64,000 nt of DNA from Eubacterium sp. (GTDB taxonomy: Bacteria > Bacillota > Clostridia > Oscillospirales > Acutalibacteraceae). The notes beneath the pieces were generated by a model that made no database searches, was not told where the DNA came from, and saw only the letters and a list, made by a program, of their open reading frames with translations. Of this stretch, positions 1-11,604 are shown one piece after another. The position numbers were made by a program, and so were the translations under genes. The DNA lies in the NCBI GenBank assembly GCA_017446095.1, contig JAFSRN010000011.1, positions 1 through 64,000 of the forward strand. Direction: 5' to 3'. Every line of letters begins with the position of its first letter. The first letter of the stretch is position 1.

Positions 1-1
1 A

Positions 2-1084
2 ATCGGTATTGAAACGGCAAGGCGTATGTGGGGCGATAGGTTTCAGGTTGTGGTAACTACCCATCTGAATACGGACAATCTTCATAACCACTTTGTCATA
101 AACAGCACTTCTTTCAAAGACGGCAAGAAATACCGTAACCGCATTGGCGACCACAAGGAGCTTCGCAGAGTATCTGACGAGATATGCAAAAGCCGTGAGT
201 TATCCGTATTGGAAAACGCTCCGTTTTATGGTGGGGATAAGAAAGATTACTGGCTTCGTCAAAATGGTATTCTTACTCATAAGGATATGCTGTATAACGA
301 TGTCAATGAAGCATTAGCATCAACTTCAAGTTTAATGGAGTTTCAATTCTATATGGAATGCCTTGGATACCGCTTTGTACGAGGCTTCAGAAATGAACAT
401 CCATCCGTAATCGGACCGAACTGGCAAAAGTCAATACGCATTGACAGCCTCGGTAAGAATTACACCACGCAGGCACTTGTTGATAAATTGGAAAACAATT
501 ATCAAGATGTGAACTTCCAAAGGTTTCATCCGCCCTCAAGAAAGCGCAGACCGTATATGCATTTAATTATGGAGTTTCGCAGACAAGAGTCCGACGTGGT
601 AACGGCTGTGTTTGAGCTGATAATTACAATTATTAAGCTATGTACAGGCGACAACATTAACAACAGTTATCAAACGCCGTTATCTCCTGCTATGAGAGCC
701 GAGATTGTCAGGCTTGATAAGACGCTTGAAGAATACCATTTCCTTCGTGAACACAACATTGTGAACACGGAGGATTTTTCTGTTTGCAGGGATAATATCA
801 AGTCACAAATGGAGGAATATATTGCAGAGCGTCAGCACTTACGGAATCAACTCCGTCGAGTAAAAACACCTGAACGGGAGCAAGAGCTTAAATTGGAGTG
901 TATGCAGCTTTCAAAGAAAATTAAACCGCTACGCAATGATTTAAGAATCTGCAACCGTATTGAAGAGAGAACACCAAAGCTCAAGGAAACAGCAAAAGAA
1001 GAGCTGCAACTTGAAATTGGTAAGTTCCCGAATAAATCATTAGAAAATCAAAGAAATCGTAACGAAAGGAATAAAGAACGATGA
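2..1084 (+). CDS. Relaxase/mobilization nuclease, C-terminal part (5' end outside window)
   Basis: The frame is open from the first bases of the window, so the true start lies upstream. The visible part begins inside the relaxase catalytic domain. The histidine cluster in THLNTDNLHNHFVIN (about residues 29-43 of the visible part) matches the metal-binding histidines of VirD2/MobA-type relaxases, which nick oriT and lead DNA transfer. It is followed by a charged, helical C-terminal half rich in Glu, Lys and Arg (from about residue 220), typical of the DNA-binding tail. Its stop overlaps the ParB-like start by the four bases ATGA, so translation is probably coupled. By position it corresponds to the mobilization gene (tnpZ-like) of Tn4451-type elements. 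The catalytic tyrosine is not visible because the N-terminus is missing. Confidence 0.8.
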   Translation: MGIETARRMWGDRFQVVVTTHLNTDNLHNHFVINSTSFKDGKKYRNRIGDHKELRRVSDEICKSRELSVLENAPFYGGDKKDYWLRQNGILTHKDMLYNDVNEALASTSSLMEFQFYMECLGYRFVRGFRNEHPSVIGPNWQKSIRIDSLGKNYTTQALVDKLENNYQDVNFQRFHPPSRKRRPYMHLIMEFRRQESDVVTAVFELIITIIKLCTGDNINNSYQTPLSPAMRAEIVRLDKTLEEYHFLREHNIVNTEDFSVCRDNIKSQMEEYIAERQHLRNQLRRVKTPEREQELKLECMQLSKKIKPLRNDLRICNRIEERTPKLKETAKEELQLEIGKFPNKSLENQRNRNERNKER

Positions 1085-1917
1085 AAAATATTTCAATTAA
1101 CAAAATCCACCCGTTTGAGGGACACCCTTACAAAGTCCTTGATAACGAGGAAATGAACAACCTTATTCAGAGTGTGCAGCTACACGGCATTATGTCGCCG
1201 TTGATTGTACGACCTCTTGAAAACAAAACAGATGAATATGAAATCATATCGGGACATCGCCGCTTCCGTGCGGCACAAAAGGCAGGACTTACAGAAATTC
1301 CTGCCTTTATTTATGCCGTAAACAGAGATAAAGCAGCAATTATGCTTGTGGACAGCAACCTGCACCGTGAGCATATCCTGCCGAGTGAGAAGGCGTTTGC
1401 TTACAAGCTTAAATATGACGCTTTACGTCACCAGGGCACTTCGTCTCAACTTGGGACGAAGTTGAGAACAGATGAATATATCGCTCTGGAAAGCGGCGAA
1501 AGCCGAAATCAAGTTCAGCGATATATCCGTCTGACTTATCTCATACCCGAACTGCTTGACCTTATGGATGAGGGCAAGATTGCATTTTCGGTAGGTGTTG
1601 AGCTGTCCTATCTTGATGACAATGTGCAATATGCGCTCCTTGAAATCATTGAACGTGATAACTGCACGCCGTCATATTCACAGGCATTTCATATGCACAA
1701 GGCAATGCGTGAGGGCACTCTGACAATGGAATATATCGAAGAACTGATGTCGCAGGAGAAAGCTAATCAGCGTGAAACGATTAAATTGTCCTCCGAGCGT
1801 ATCCGTTCCTATGTGCCGAAAAAGTACAACGCAAAGCAGACAGAGGACTTCATCATTAAAGCTCTTGAGCATTATCAGCGTTATCTGAAGCGACAGCGTG
1901 AAAGGGAGGAAAGATAA
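1081..1917 (+). CDS. ParB/RepB/Spo0J-family partition-like protein
   Basis: This 278-residue protein has a ParB N-terminal domain with the box-II motif GHRRFRAAQ at about residues 58-66, and a downstream helical region resembling the ParB central DNA-binding domain (about 120-200). The C-terminus is highly charged. Such proteins commonly lie between the relaxase and the tnpW/tnpX pair in clostridial mobile elements, where they may stabilise the excised circle or act as a regulator; that role is inferred. It overlaps the relaxase by ATGA and ends one base before the TnpW start, so the genes are co-translated. A ParA partner is not present in the visible part. Confidence 0.85.
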   Translation: MKNISINKIHPFEGHPYKVLDNEEMNNLIQSVQLHGIMSPLIVRPLENKTDEYEIISGHRRFRAAQKAGLTEIPAFIYAVNRDKAAIMLVDSNLHREHILPSEKAFAYKLKYDALRHQGTSSQLGTKLRTDEYIALESGESRNQVQRYIRLTYLIPELLDLMDEGKIAFSVGVELSYLDDNVQYALLEIIERDNCTPSYSQAFHMHKAMREGTLTMEYIEELMSQEKANQRETIKLSSERIRSYVPKKYNAKQTEDFIIKALEHYQRYLKRQREREER

Positions 1918-1918
1918 T

Positions 1919-3842
<1,924 letters not shown>

Positions 3843-3849
3843 GAAAAGT

Positions 3850-3870
3850 GAGCAGGCTAAAAACCTGCTC
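3850..3870. other. Hairpin just after the recombinase gene
   Basis: GAGCAGG (3850-3856) and CCTGCTC (3864-3870) form a 7-bp perfect stem eight bases after the recombinase stop. No T-tract follows on the plus strand, so it is a weak terminator at best. It may instead belong to the terminal structure of the mobile element. Confidence 0.4.
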
Positions 3871-3885
3871 GCTACATAGAAACTG

Positions 3886-3929
3886 AATAAAAAATGGAGT
3901 GTTCATACCGAATCCGCTATGAACACTCC
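3886..3929 (-). terminator. Rho-independent terminator of tRNA-Pro
   Basis: The 11-bp perfect stem GGAGTGTTCAT/ATGAACACTCC (3896-3906 with 3919-3929), read on the minus strand, is followed by ATTTTTTATT. It lies four bases beyond the CCA end of the tRNA, so it terminates the tRNA transcript. Confidence 0.85.
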
Positions 3930-3932
3930 AAA

Positions 3933-4009
3933 TGGTCGAGGTGACAGGATTTGAACCTGCGGCCCCTTCGTCCCGAACGAAGTGCTCTACCAAACTGAGC
4001 CACACCTCG
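3933..4009 (-). tRNA. tRNA-Pro (anticodon CGG)
   Basis: The 77-nt minus-strand cloverleaf has acceptor stem CGAGGTG/CACCTCG, a D arm GCTC...GAGC, anticodon stem CTTCG/CGAAG around loop TTCGGGA (anticodon CGG, codon CCG), a five-base variable loop, a T arm with GGTTCAAATCC, discriminator A and an encoded CCA. All stems pair, so the gene is intact. It separates the mobile element from core chromosomal genes. Confidence 0.95.
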
Positions 4010-4081
4010 ATTGCCATACTATTATTACACAAAAGGCGGCAATCGTCAAGTAAAATTTTTGGAATATGCAAAGTTTTTTTC

Positions 4082-4110
4082 TTGACTTACCTGCGGCGTT
4101 GCACTAAACT
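4082..4110 (+). promoter_or_regulatory. Sigma-A-type promoter for the DUF5780-like gene
   Basis: TTGACT (4082-4087), a 17-bp spacer and TAAACT (4105-4110) lie just upstream of the gene that starts at 4128, whose GAGGT ribosome site follows. Confidence 0.6.
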
Positions 4111-4127
4111 ATTAGTGAGGTATTGTT

Positions 4128-4739
4128 ATGGAAAAGAAAAATAGAGCTTCGCTAATCATTATTATTACGCTTGTGGTGCTGATTGCCGTGTCCGGCACGG
4201 TGCTTGCGGTTACCACCATTAACGATAAAAAAGAGCAGGATTTTCTGACCACTGCGGTGCAGACGAGCACCGAAAATGCAGAAACAACAAGCATCAATAT
4301 TGACAAGCAGCTTGAAGAGTTGCCGATGTATGCCGACGGCGTTAAGTACTACTACGCAACCTCGTCCGAGCAGCTGCAGCACGACGCTATGGGCGCCACT
4401 GTAATGAATAATTCGGATGTCAATATTTCCGCATTTGTGATTGCATTTTGCGCATTTGACGCAAACGGCGCGCCGATTAAAATCAGGCAGCCCGACGAGC
4501 AGGGCGAAGGCGCGTATGTGCGCACAATTTCGTACGATCTGAGCGCCGTGCAGGGCGACAAGAAGTACATAAACCCCGGCGAAAGCTTTGACAACGTGGT
4601 GTTTTACGTTACGAACGACCCGCAGATTGTTACCATAAAAGCCTGCGTGAAATCGTACGAGAGCGTGGACAAAATCAAGTGGAACAATCCGCTGTACGAC
4701 CAATTTAAAAAGCAGTATTCGGGCAAAAATTTACAGTAA
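4128..4739 (+). CDS. Membrane-anchored hypothetical protein, possibly DUF5780
   Basis: This 203-residue protein has an N-terminal membrane segment (about residues 8-30, SLIIIITLVVLIAVSGTVLA) followed by a Thr/Glu-rich linker and an extracytoplasmic domain. The phrase DAMGATVMNNS...VIAFCAFDANG resembles a small domain of unknown function (DUF5780) found in Clostridia; I recall this family only loosely. No catalytic motif is evident. It has its own promoter and a strong terminator, so it is probably monocistronic. It is the first host gene beyond the tRNA and shares the GC-rich third-position codon usage of the following genes, unlike the mobile element. Confidence 0.6.
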   Translation: MEKKNRASLIIIITLVVLIAVSGTVLAVTTINDKKEQDFLTTAVQTSTENAETTSINIDKQLEELPMYADGVKYYYATSSEQLQHDAMGATVMNNSDVNISAFVIAFCAFDANGAPIKIRQPDEQGEGAYVRTISYDLSAVQGDKKYINPGESFDNVVFYVTNDPQIVTIKACVKSYESVDKIKWNNPLYDQFKKQYSGKNLQ

Positions 4740-4746
4740 AAAATTA

Positions 4747-4781
4747 ACGCCGGTTTGCGGTTTGCAAGCCGGCGTTTTTTT
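4747..4781. terminator. Bidirectional terminator between convergent genes
   Basis: The stem ACGCCGGTTTGC/GCAAGCCGGCGT (one G-T pair) is followed by TTTTTTT on the plus strand and by TTAATTTTTT on the minus strand. It lies between two genes that converge at 4739 and 4780 and can serve both. Confidence 0.88.
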
Positions 4782-5616
4782 ATTCTTTGCCCCAATTCTT
4801 AATAATCAATTCAAGTTCATCGGGTTGGTTTGTTGTGATATTATCGGGTTTATTAACTAGCGCGCGCTTAATGTGATAATCCTTATCTACCGTCCAGACG
4901 GACAGCTTAAAGCCGTTTTCGTGCAAAACGTCCGACAGTGTGCGGCACGCATTTGCGTGGTTGCAGTTGATGCCGCAGGCGCCTGTTTTAACAAGCATAT
5001 CGATAAGCTTTTGCTGATAATCGGCAGAAAAAATCTTTATTCTGCTCGGGATATAGTTAATGTAAAACTCAACGTTAGGGCATTTTTCAACAACGTCCTT
5101 GGCGTTCCATTCCTCAATACCCGTAAGGAACACGCGGTCAATCATGCTGTATTCCACAATCAGATCGTGCAGCGCGGGAAGAAGCCGCAGTTCCTTGATA
5201 TCAAGATTAAGCATCAGATTGCTGTCCCGAACGGTTTTAAACACGCTTTCAAGCTCTGTGCCGTTGGTGTTTGAAGGGATGATATCGTGCCCCATAACAA
5301 CCGTGCCGTCGGGGCGCTGACGAATATCAATTTCAATAGCTTTGACGCCCTTATCCATAGCCGTTTTTACAAATTTCATGGAATTTGCAGGGGTGTCGAA
5401 CGCGCCCGAATGAACCGTTACGGTGAAGTTATCAACAAAAGTCAGCCGCCGTTCGTCATACGACTTGGTGAAGGCGTACGTTACCACTGCAACAAGCATT
5501 ACTACCGAGATGATGAACGAAATCACCTGATACGAAAAATGCATCGCCCACGTTGGGGTCATATTACGTTTGAGAAACCGTTTGAATTTCTGCCAACGCG
5601 TCAGTTGTTCAGCCAT
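4780..5616 (-). CDS. Membrane-anchored glycerophosphodiester phosphodiesterase-like protein
   Basis: This 278-residue protein starts at an ATG preceded by AGGTGAT. Residues about 28-52 form a transmembrane segment, and the GDPD TIM-barrel domain follows (about 64-275). Family landmarks kept are His in VTVHSG, the metal ligands in AIEIDI and the His in VVMGHD. Two conserved catalytic positions differ: the family HRG motif reads HSG, and the PENT motif reads PANS. GDPDs hydrolyse glycerophosphodiesters to glycerol-3-phosphate and an alcohol. With the Arg and Glu replaced, the activity may be altered or lost. The barrel is predicted to sit outside the membrane. Confidence 0.8.
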   Translation of the reverse strand: MAEQLTRWQKFKRFLKRNMTPTWAMHFSYQVISFIISVVMLVAVVTYAFTKSYDERRLTFVDNFTVTVHSGAFDTPANSMKFVKTAMDKGVKAIEIDIRQRPDGTVVMGHDIIPSNTNGTELESVFKTVRDSNLMLNLDIKELRLLPALHDLIVEYSMIDRVFLTGIEEWNAKDVVEKCPNVEFYINYIPSRIKIFSADYQQKLIDMLVKTGACGINCNHANACRTLSDVLHENGFKLSVWTVDKDYHIKRALVNKPDNITTNQPDELELIIKNWGKE

Positions 5617-5636
5617 TAAATCACCTGTAAATTATA

Positions 5637-5729
5637 GTTAGCCGTGTGCCGTGTGCCGTTAGCCTCCCTAATCATCGGGTGTGGGCGAAGCCCTCCTGAC
5701 AACTGCTAACTGAACACTGCAAACTGTAG
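5637..5729. repeat. Heptamer-array repeat, copy A
   Basis: A left array of 7-bp units (TTAGCCG, TGTGCCG, TGTGCCG, TTAGCCT; about 5638-5665) and a right array (AACTGCT, AACTGAA, CACTGCA, AACTGTA; about 5701-5728) flank the core GGGTGTGGGCGAAGCCC. The arrays are roughly reverse complements (GTTAGC against GCTAAC). The region separates the GDPD-like gene from guaB; no gene is seen in it. Confidence 0.75.
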
Positions 5730-5736
5730 CCATAGG

Positions 5737-7233
<1,497 letters not shown>

Positions 7234-7238
7234 TTACT

Positions 7239-7267
7239 ATTCTATCACTAAAAGCCGTCAATATCAA
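7239..7267 (-). promoter_or_regulatory. guaB promoter
   Basis: Read on the minus strand, TTGATA (7262-7267), a 17-bp spacer and TAGAAT (7239-7244) lie about 30 bases upstream of the guaB start. No purine-box or riboswitch structure was recognised in the short leader. Confidence 0.7.
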
Positions 7268-7272
7268 GTGTT

Positions 7273-9087
7273 TTATTTACATTTAAGCTTTTTTACCGCA
7301 CTCCACGGCGAGTAATACGTTTTGTCGTTGATAACCTTGTATGCGCGGACGCGGACATAGTATACCGTTTTCGGCTTGAGCGACTTAACGGTTTTTTGCG
7401 TTGACTTGCCGCCGACCTTATATTTTTTAACTTTAGAGGAAAAGTCTTTTTTAGTGCAAACCTGAATCTGGAAGCCGTCCGCAGTGACCTTTTTCCAGTT
7501 TGCAACAATGGTTTTAGACCTTGTTTTAAGCGTAACCGCAGGCTTTTGCGGATTTGTGCAGGTGGTGTAGGTGCCGCTGTATGCGCCGTAAACATTGCGC
7601 TTTGAAACGGCTTTGTACGCCCTTATGCGGAACTTGTGCGTTTTTGCCGCTGCAAGCGAATTGATAACAGCGGTGGTGCTGTTGTTCGCCACAGTTGCAA
7701 CCACCTTCCACGCGCCGTCCTTGTAGTATTCAATCTTATAACCGCTGATTCCGCCCTGCGCCGCAGTCCATTTGAGTTTTAATGAGGTTGAGCCTCTGCC
7801 GCCGCTTGCAAGGGAAAGCCCTGCCGTTTTTTGCGGCGCGATATCGAACTGCCTGTGCGTTGAGCCCGAATAGTTGCCCGAAGTGCCTGCGGTGAGGTTA
7901 ACCCTTGCGCAGCCCGCCTTTGTGTTGGATGCGTACTTAACGGTGTAGTCGTCCGCGGCAAGGTTATCGCCGTTAATCGACTTAACGGTTACAGCCGGTT
8001 TGAACGCGCTACCCGAGTATGTATAGCGCCTGTTTGACAGCGACACCGTGCAGTTTGAAAGCAGAGTATCGTCCGTTTCGTCATAGCTGTAAAGGTCGAT
8101 ATTATCGCCGTACGTTTCGTTATAATACTCGCCGTCGTAGTATTTTTCCTCAGGGATATGCTCGTTTAACGAATCCTCCTTGCGCAAGTCGGAATAGCTG
8201 ACAAGGAAGAAATCGTAGGACTTCACGTCGTTATCGTCGTCCCACGTTGTGTCAACATAATAGTACTGACCGTTGAGCCCTACAAGGTTCCACGCGTGCG
8301 GCGCGGAAGTGATTATGCGCACACTGTAGCCGAGTTCCTTGCACAGCCTGTAAAACGCCAGCGAATAGCCCTGGCACACGCAGGAACCAAGCACAAGCGC
8401 GCCGTATGCGCCGTAGGCATATAGGTTGCCGTACGGGTCGTCAATCGCCTTGTTGCAATAAGTTGTGCTGCTGCACACATAGTCGTGCACCTTTTTGATA
8501 ATCTGGTAGTCGGACATACCGCTTGTGTTGGTGGTGTTTACAAAATTGTTGACCACCGTGTTTACAATTTTTTCATCGTCTGCATCGGAATAATACTTGA
8601 TTTTTGTAATCTTAATCGTGTAAAAGTAGTAGCCGCTGGTCTGGTCGTTTATAAACTCCGCCCTGTAGTTAAGAGTCGACCAACGCGTGTAGTCGCCGTC
8701 CGTGCAGCTTACGGAAATAGAGTCGTCCGTTGCAGCGCAAAAAAGCTCATCCATAACGCGCTCAATGGTAAGCGTGCCGATAATCGGCGCGGTGGCAAGA
8801 TAGCGCAGCGTTACCGAAGTTGCACGCTTTTCAAGCGCAGAGCCAAAGGCTTTGTAAAGCTTTTTGCCCTTGGTGTAGTATGTAACGTTTTTGTACGTTC
8901 TTTCGGTAGATTCGGGCACGGTGTACTCCGCAAGCTCGCCCGTTGCAATTTCCCTGTTGGCATAAAACGGGTTGTCGATGCAGTCAACCGTCTGCACCTT
9001 ATCGTTTGCAAAAACGCCGATGCTCGGGATATACAGCGCCGTGGCAATCATAATCACCGATAAAATTGTGCTGATAACTCTTTTCAT
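7273..9087 (-). CDS. Secreted transglutaminase-like protein with fibronectin type III repeats
   Basis: This 604-residue protein has a signal peptide (about 1-27, ending near GVFA). A transglutaminase-like cysteine fold (about 190-330) carries the expected triad: Cys in SCVCQGYS, His in APHAWN and Asp in VDTTWDDD. After it come a bacterial MBG/Ig-like region (about 345-415) and two FnIII-type domains (about 425-515 and 520-604). Enzymes of this fold in Clostridia act at the cell surface as peptidases or cross-linkers; the substrate is unknown. No sortase motif or S-layer domain is seen, so release or non-covalent attachment is likely. The ATG overlaps the stop of the shikimate-kinase-like gene (ATGA). 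Confidence 0.85.
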   Translation of the reverse strand: MKRVISTILSVIMIATALYIPSIGVFANDKVQTVDCIDNPFYANREIATGELAEYTVPESTERTYKNVTYYTKGKKLYKAFGSALEKRATSVTLRYLATAPIIGTLTIERVMDELFCAATDDSISVSCTDGDYTRWSTLNYRAEFINDQTSGYYFYTIKITKIKYYSDADDEKIVNTVVNNFVNTTNTSGMSDYQIIKKVHDYVCSSTTYCNKAIDDPYGNLYAYGAYGALVLGSCVCQGYSLAFYRLCKELGYSVRIITSAPHAWNLVGLNGQYYYVDTTWDDDNDVKSYDFFLVSYSDLRKEDSLNEHIPEEKYYDGEYYNETYGDNIDLYSYDETDDTLLSNCTVSLSNRRYTYSGSAFKPAVTVKSINGDNLAADDYTVKYASNTKAGCARVNLTAGTSGNYSGSTHRQFDIAPQKTAGLSLASGGRGSTSLKLKWTAAQGGISGYKIEYYKDGAWKVVATVANNSTTAVINSLAAAKTHKFRIRAYKAVSKRNVYGAYSGTYTTCTNPQKPAVTLKTRSKTIVANWKKVTADGFQIQVCTKKDFSSKVKKYKVGGKSTQKTVKSLKPKTVYYVRVRAYKVINDKTYYSPWSAVKKLKCK

Positions 9088-9584
9088 AATACTTCCTTTA
9101 CAATCTGTTCAACAGTCTGTTCAACTGTGTTGCCGCTGCACTCTATAACGCAGTCGGCGTATTTTTTATATAGCGGCAGCCGCTCTGTGTACATATCCTG
9201 CAGCGTAGTGCCGTTTTTAAGCACAACGCCGCGCGTGGTGATATTACTGATGCGGTGCACCATTGTATCGTAATCAAGATGAAGATAGATAACCTTGCCC
9301 ATGCTGCGCAGGTGGTTCATCGCTTTTTCGGAATAAATAACGCTGCCGCCCGTTGCGATAACGGTTGCTTCAAGCTGAAGTGAGATAATCGCCTTTTCCT
9401 CCGCTGCAAGGAAATAGTCGATTCCCCTGCCGTTTATAATATCCTGCAGGCGGTTTTGCTCAAGCCCCTGCAGCAGCAAATCGGTATCGTAAAAATTCTT
9501 GAGCAGCGCCTTTGCTGCAAGCACGCCGCAGGTGCTTTTGCCGCTGCCGGGCATACCGATCAGAATTATGTTTGACTTGTTCAT
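9084..9584 (-). CDS. Shikimate kinase-like P-loop kinase
   Basis: This 166-residue protein has the shikimate kinase layout: Walker A GMPGSGKST (about 10-18), an Asp pair region YDTD, the ATGGS motif at about 77-81 and a lid around TTRG. Shikimate kinase phosphorylates shikimate on the way to chorismate. Odd points: the substrate-binding Arg normally found as GExxFR is absent (GRGIDYFLAAEEKA here), and no other aro gene is nearby. It may be a divergent shikimate kinase or a paralogue with another substrate. It is coupled by ATGA overlaps to nth upstream and to the transglutaminase gene downstream. Confidence 0.75.
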   Translation of the reverse strand: MNKSNIILIGMPGSGKSTCGVLAAKALLKNFYDTDLLLQGLEQNRLQDIINGRGIDYFLAAEEKAIISLQLEATVIATGGSVIYSEKAMNHLRSMGKVIYLHLDYDTMVHRISNITTRGVVLKNGTTLQDMYTERLPLYKKYADCVIECSGNTVEQTVEQIVKEVL

Positions 9585-10213
9585 TTTACACCCACTCTTT
9601 TGCAGTTATCAAACATCGGGCAGCCGTCGCACTTCGGCTTGCGTGCCGAGCAGGTATCCCTGCCAAACAGCACAATGCGGTGGCAAAAGGCAGCGCCTTC
9701 ATCTGCAGGCACAACCTTTTTTAGCGCCATTTCGATTTTAACGGGGTCTTTGACGTCAACAAGCCCGATGCGGTTTGAAATGCGGATCATATGCGTGTCC
9801 ACAACAATACTCTCCTTGCCGTAAACATCGCCCACAATGAGGTTTGCCGTCTTTCTGCCAACGCCGGGCAGTGTGGTTAAATCCTCAATATTATCCGGCA
9901 CAACGCCGCCGAAATCGTCGCGGATTTTTTGCGCCATTCCGATAATCGACTTTGCTTTGTCGCGGTAAAAGCCGCAGGATTTGATGATTTCCTCAACCTC
10001 GCTCTGCTCTGCGTTTGCGTAGTCGTCAAGCGTTATGTAGCGTGCAAAAAGCTCGGGCGTAACAAGGTTAACACGCGCGTCCGTACACTGCGCGGAAAGC
10101 CGCGTTGCCACAAGCAGCTCAAACGGGTTTGACGCCGTGAGCGAGCAAATCGCCTCGGGATATTCTTTTTTTAGTATCTCAATCGCGTTGAGAGTTCTCT
10201 CTTTTCGTGTCAT
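9581..10213 (-). CDS. nth: Endonuclease III (DNA glycosylase/AP lyase)
   Basis: This 210-residue base-excision repair enzyme removes oxidised pyrimidines and cleaves the abasic site. The helix-hairpin-helix LPGVGRKTANLIVG (about 112-125) contains the catalytic Lys, and the catalytic Asp follows in VVDTHMIR (about 135-142). The C-terminal [4Fe-4S] loop is complete: Cys-x6-Cys-x2-Cys-x5-Cys in CSARKPKCDGCPMFDNC. The length is normal. It is the first gene of a short set with the kinase-like and transglutaminase genes. A heptamer repeat separates it from rarA. Confidence 0.96.
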   Translation of the reverse strand: MTRKERTLNAIEILKKEYPEAICSLTASNPFELLVATRLSAQCTDARVNLVTPELFARYITLDDYANAEQSEVEEIIKSCGFYRDKAKSIIGMAQKIRDDFGGVVPDNIEDLTTLPGVGRKTANLIVGDVYGKESIVVDTHMIRISNRIGLVDVKDPVKIEMALKKVVPADEGAAFCHRIVLFGRDTCSARKPKCDGCPMFDNCKRVGVK

Positions 10214-10229
10214 AGTTCACTTAATTATG

Positions 10230-10347
10230 AATTCGGAAATCGGAGTTCGGAATTAATTAGTGGGCTCCGCCCACACCCATTATAATTATTGTTTGAGCAT
10301 AGCGAGTAAACCGTAATTCCGCGTTCCGAATTCCGCATTCCGAATTA
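10230..10347. repeat. Heptamer-array repeat, copy B
   Basis: The left array is AATTCGG, AAATCGG, AGTTCGG, AATTAAT (10230-10257). The core has hairpin GGGCTCCGCCC followed by ACACCCATTATAATTATTG and GAGCATAGCGAG. The right array is ATTCCGC, GTTCCGA, ATTCCGC, ATTCCGA, ATTA (about 10315-10347). The arrays are complementary, and the right array ends on the rarA stop codon (10345-10347). Confidence 0.85.
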
Positions 10348-11604
10348 TTTTATTTTATCCCAATACTTCTTAAACGCCTGCTCGTTTTTGTTATCGCCGT
10401 ACTCGTAGTAGTGCGCGTCCTTGATTGCGTCGGGCAGGTACTGCTGGTATGTGTAGTGGTTTGGGTAATCGTGCGGATATATGTAATGCTGACCTTTTAC
10501 CGCTGCGTCCTCGCCGTCAAAATGCTTGTTCTGCAGCTGGCGCGGAATAGGACCGATGTTGCCGTTTCTGACATCTTTCATCGCTGCCTTAATTGCGTTG
10601 TTTGCGCTGTTGCTCTTTGGCGAAGTGGCAACAAGGATAACCGCGTCTGCAAGCGGAATTTCCGCCTCCGGCAGACCGACCATTAGCGCCGCGTCAACCG
10701 CAGCCTTTACAATCGGGATAATCTGCGGATAGGCAAGCCCCACGTCCTCGCACGCGCAGACCATAAGCCTGCGGCACGCGCTTGGCAGGTCGCCTGCTTC
10801 AAGCAGCCTTGCAAGGTAGTGCAAAGCGGCGTCGGGGTCGGAGCCGCGCATACTTTTCTGATAAGCGGACACAATGTCGTAGTGCTCGTCGCCGTCGCGG
10901 TCGTAGCGCATAGACGATTTTTGCACAAGTTCGTCGGCAGTTTCAGCAAGAATAATCTTTTTGCCGTCGGTAAACTGTGTGGCAAAATAGCAGTTTTCAA
11001 CCGTGTTGAGCGCCTTGCGGACGTCGCCGCCGCAGCCCGTGGCAATCTTTTTTAAGATTTCGTCGGCGCACTCAATTTGAACATCATTTTCTTTTGCAAG
11101 GAAGTCAAAGCCTCGCTTGACGGCAGGGATGATATCCTCTGTTTCAATGCTCTTGAACTCGAAAACCGTTGAGCGCGACAGGATTGCCGAGTACACATAA
11201 AAGTACGGATTTTCGGTAGTTGAGGCAATCAGTGTGATTTTGCCGTTTTCTATATGCTCAAGCAGGCTTTGCTGCTGCCGCTTGTTGAAATACTGAATCT
11301 CATCAAGGTAAAACAATATGCCGTTTGGCGCGGTGAACGTGTCAATCTCCGCAACGATATTTTTTATATCCTGCGTTGATGCGTTTGTGCCGTTGAGCTT
11401 GCGCAGCGTGCGGTTGGTCTTGTTTGCAATAATAGATGCAACCGTGGTTTTGCCAACGCCTGACGGACCGTAAAAAATCAGGTTTGGTATATCGCCGCTG
11501 TCTATCATATTGTAAAGCGCCTTGCCGGGTGTGAGCAGGTGCTTTTGCCCTACTACATCGGCAAGTTCAGTCGGACGTATTCTGTCAGCTAAAGGAGTGT
11601 TCAT
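10345..11604 (-). CDS. rarA: Replication-associated recombination protein A (AAA+ ATPase)
   Basis: This 419-residue protein is full length for the RarA/MgsA/WRNIP1 family, which acts at stalled replication forks. Walker A is GPSGVGKTT (about 45-53) and Walker B is LFYLDEIQYF (about 96-105). The C-terminal clamp-loader-like tetramerisation region includes YPHDYPNHYTYQQYLP near the end, a conserved family signature. It starts directly after the queH stop (TAA then ATG), so the two are probably cotranscribed. Its stop codon lies inside the end of heptamer repeat copy B. Confidence 0.95.
   Translation of the reverse strand: MNTPLADRIRPTELADVVGQKHLLTPGKALYNMIDSGDIPNLIFYGPSGVGKTTVASIIANKTNRTLRKLNGTNASTQDIKNIVAEIDTFTAPNGILFYLDEIQYFNKRQQQSLLEHIENGKITLIASTTENPYFYVYSAILSRSTVFEFKSIETEDIIPAVKRGFDFLAKENDVQIECADEILKKIATGCGGDVRKALNTVENCYFATQFTDGKKIILAETADELVQKSSMRYDRDGDEHYDIVSAYQKSMRGSDPDAALHYLARLLEAGDLPSACRRLMVCACEDVGLAYPQIIPIVKAAVDAALMVGLPEAEIPLADAVILVATSPKSNSANNAIKAAMKDVRNGNIGPIPRQLQNKHFDGEDAAVKGQHYIYPHDYPNHYTYQQYLPDAIKDAHYYEYGDNKNEQAFKKYWDKIK

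Noticed and set aside
8485..9063. Long plus-strand frame opposite the transglutaminase gene
   Set aside because: Antisense shadow of a gene with clear domains and GC-rich third positions; no initiation signal.
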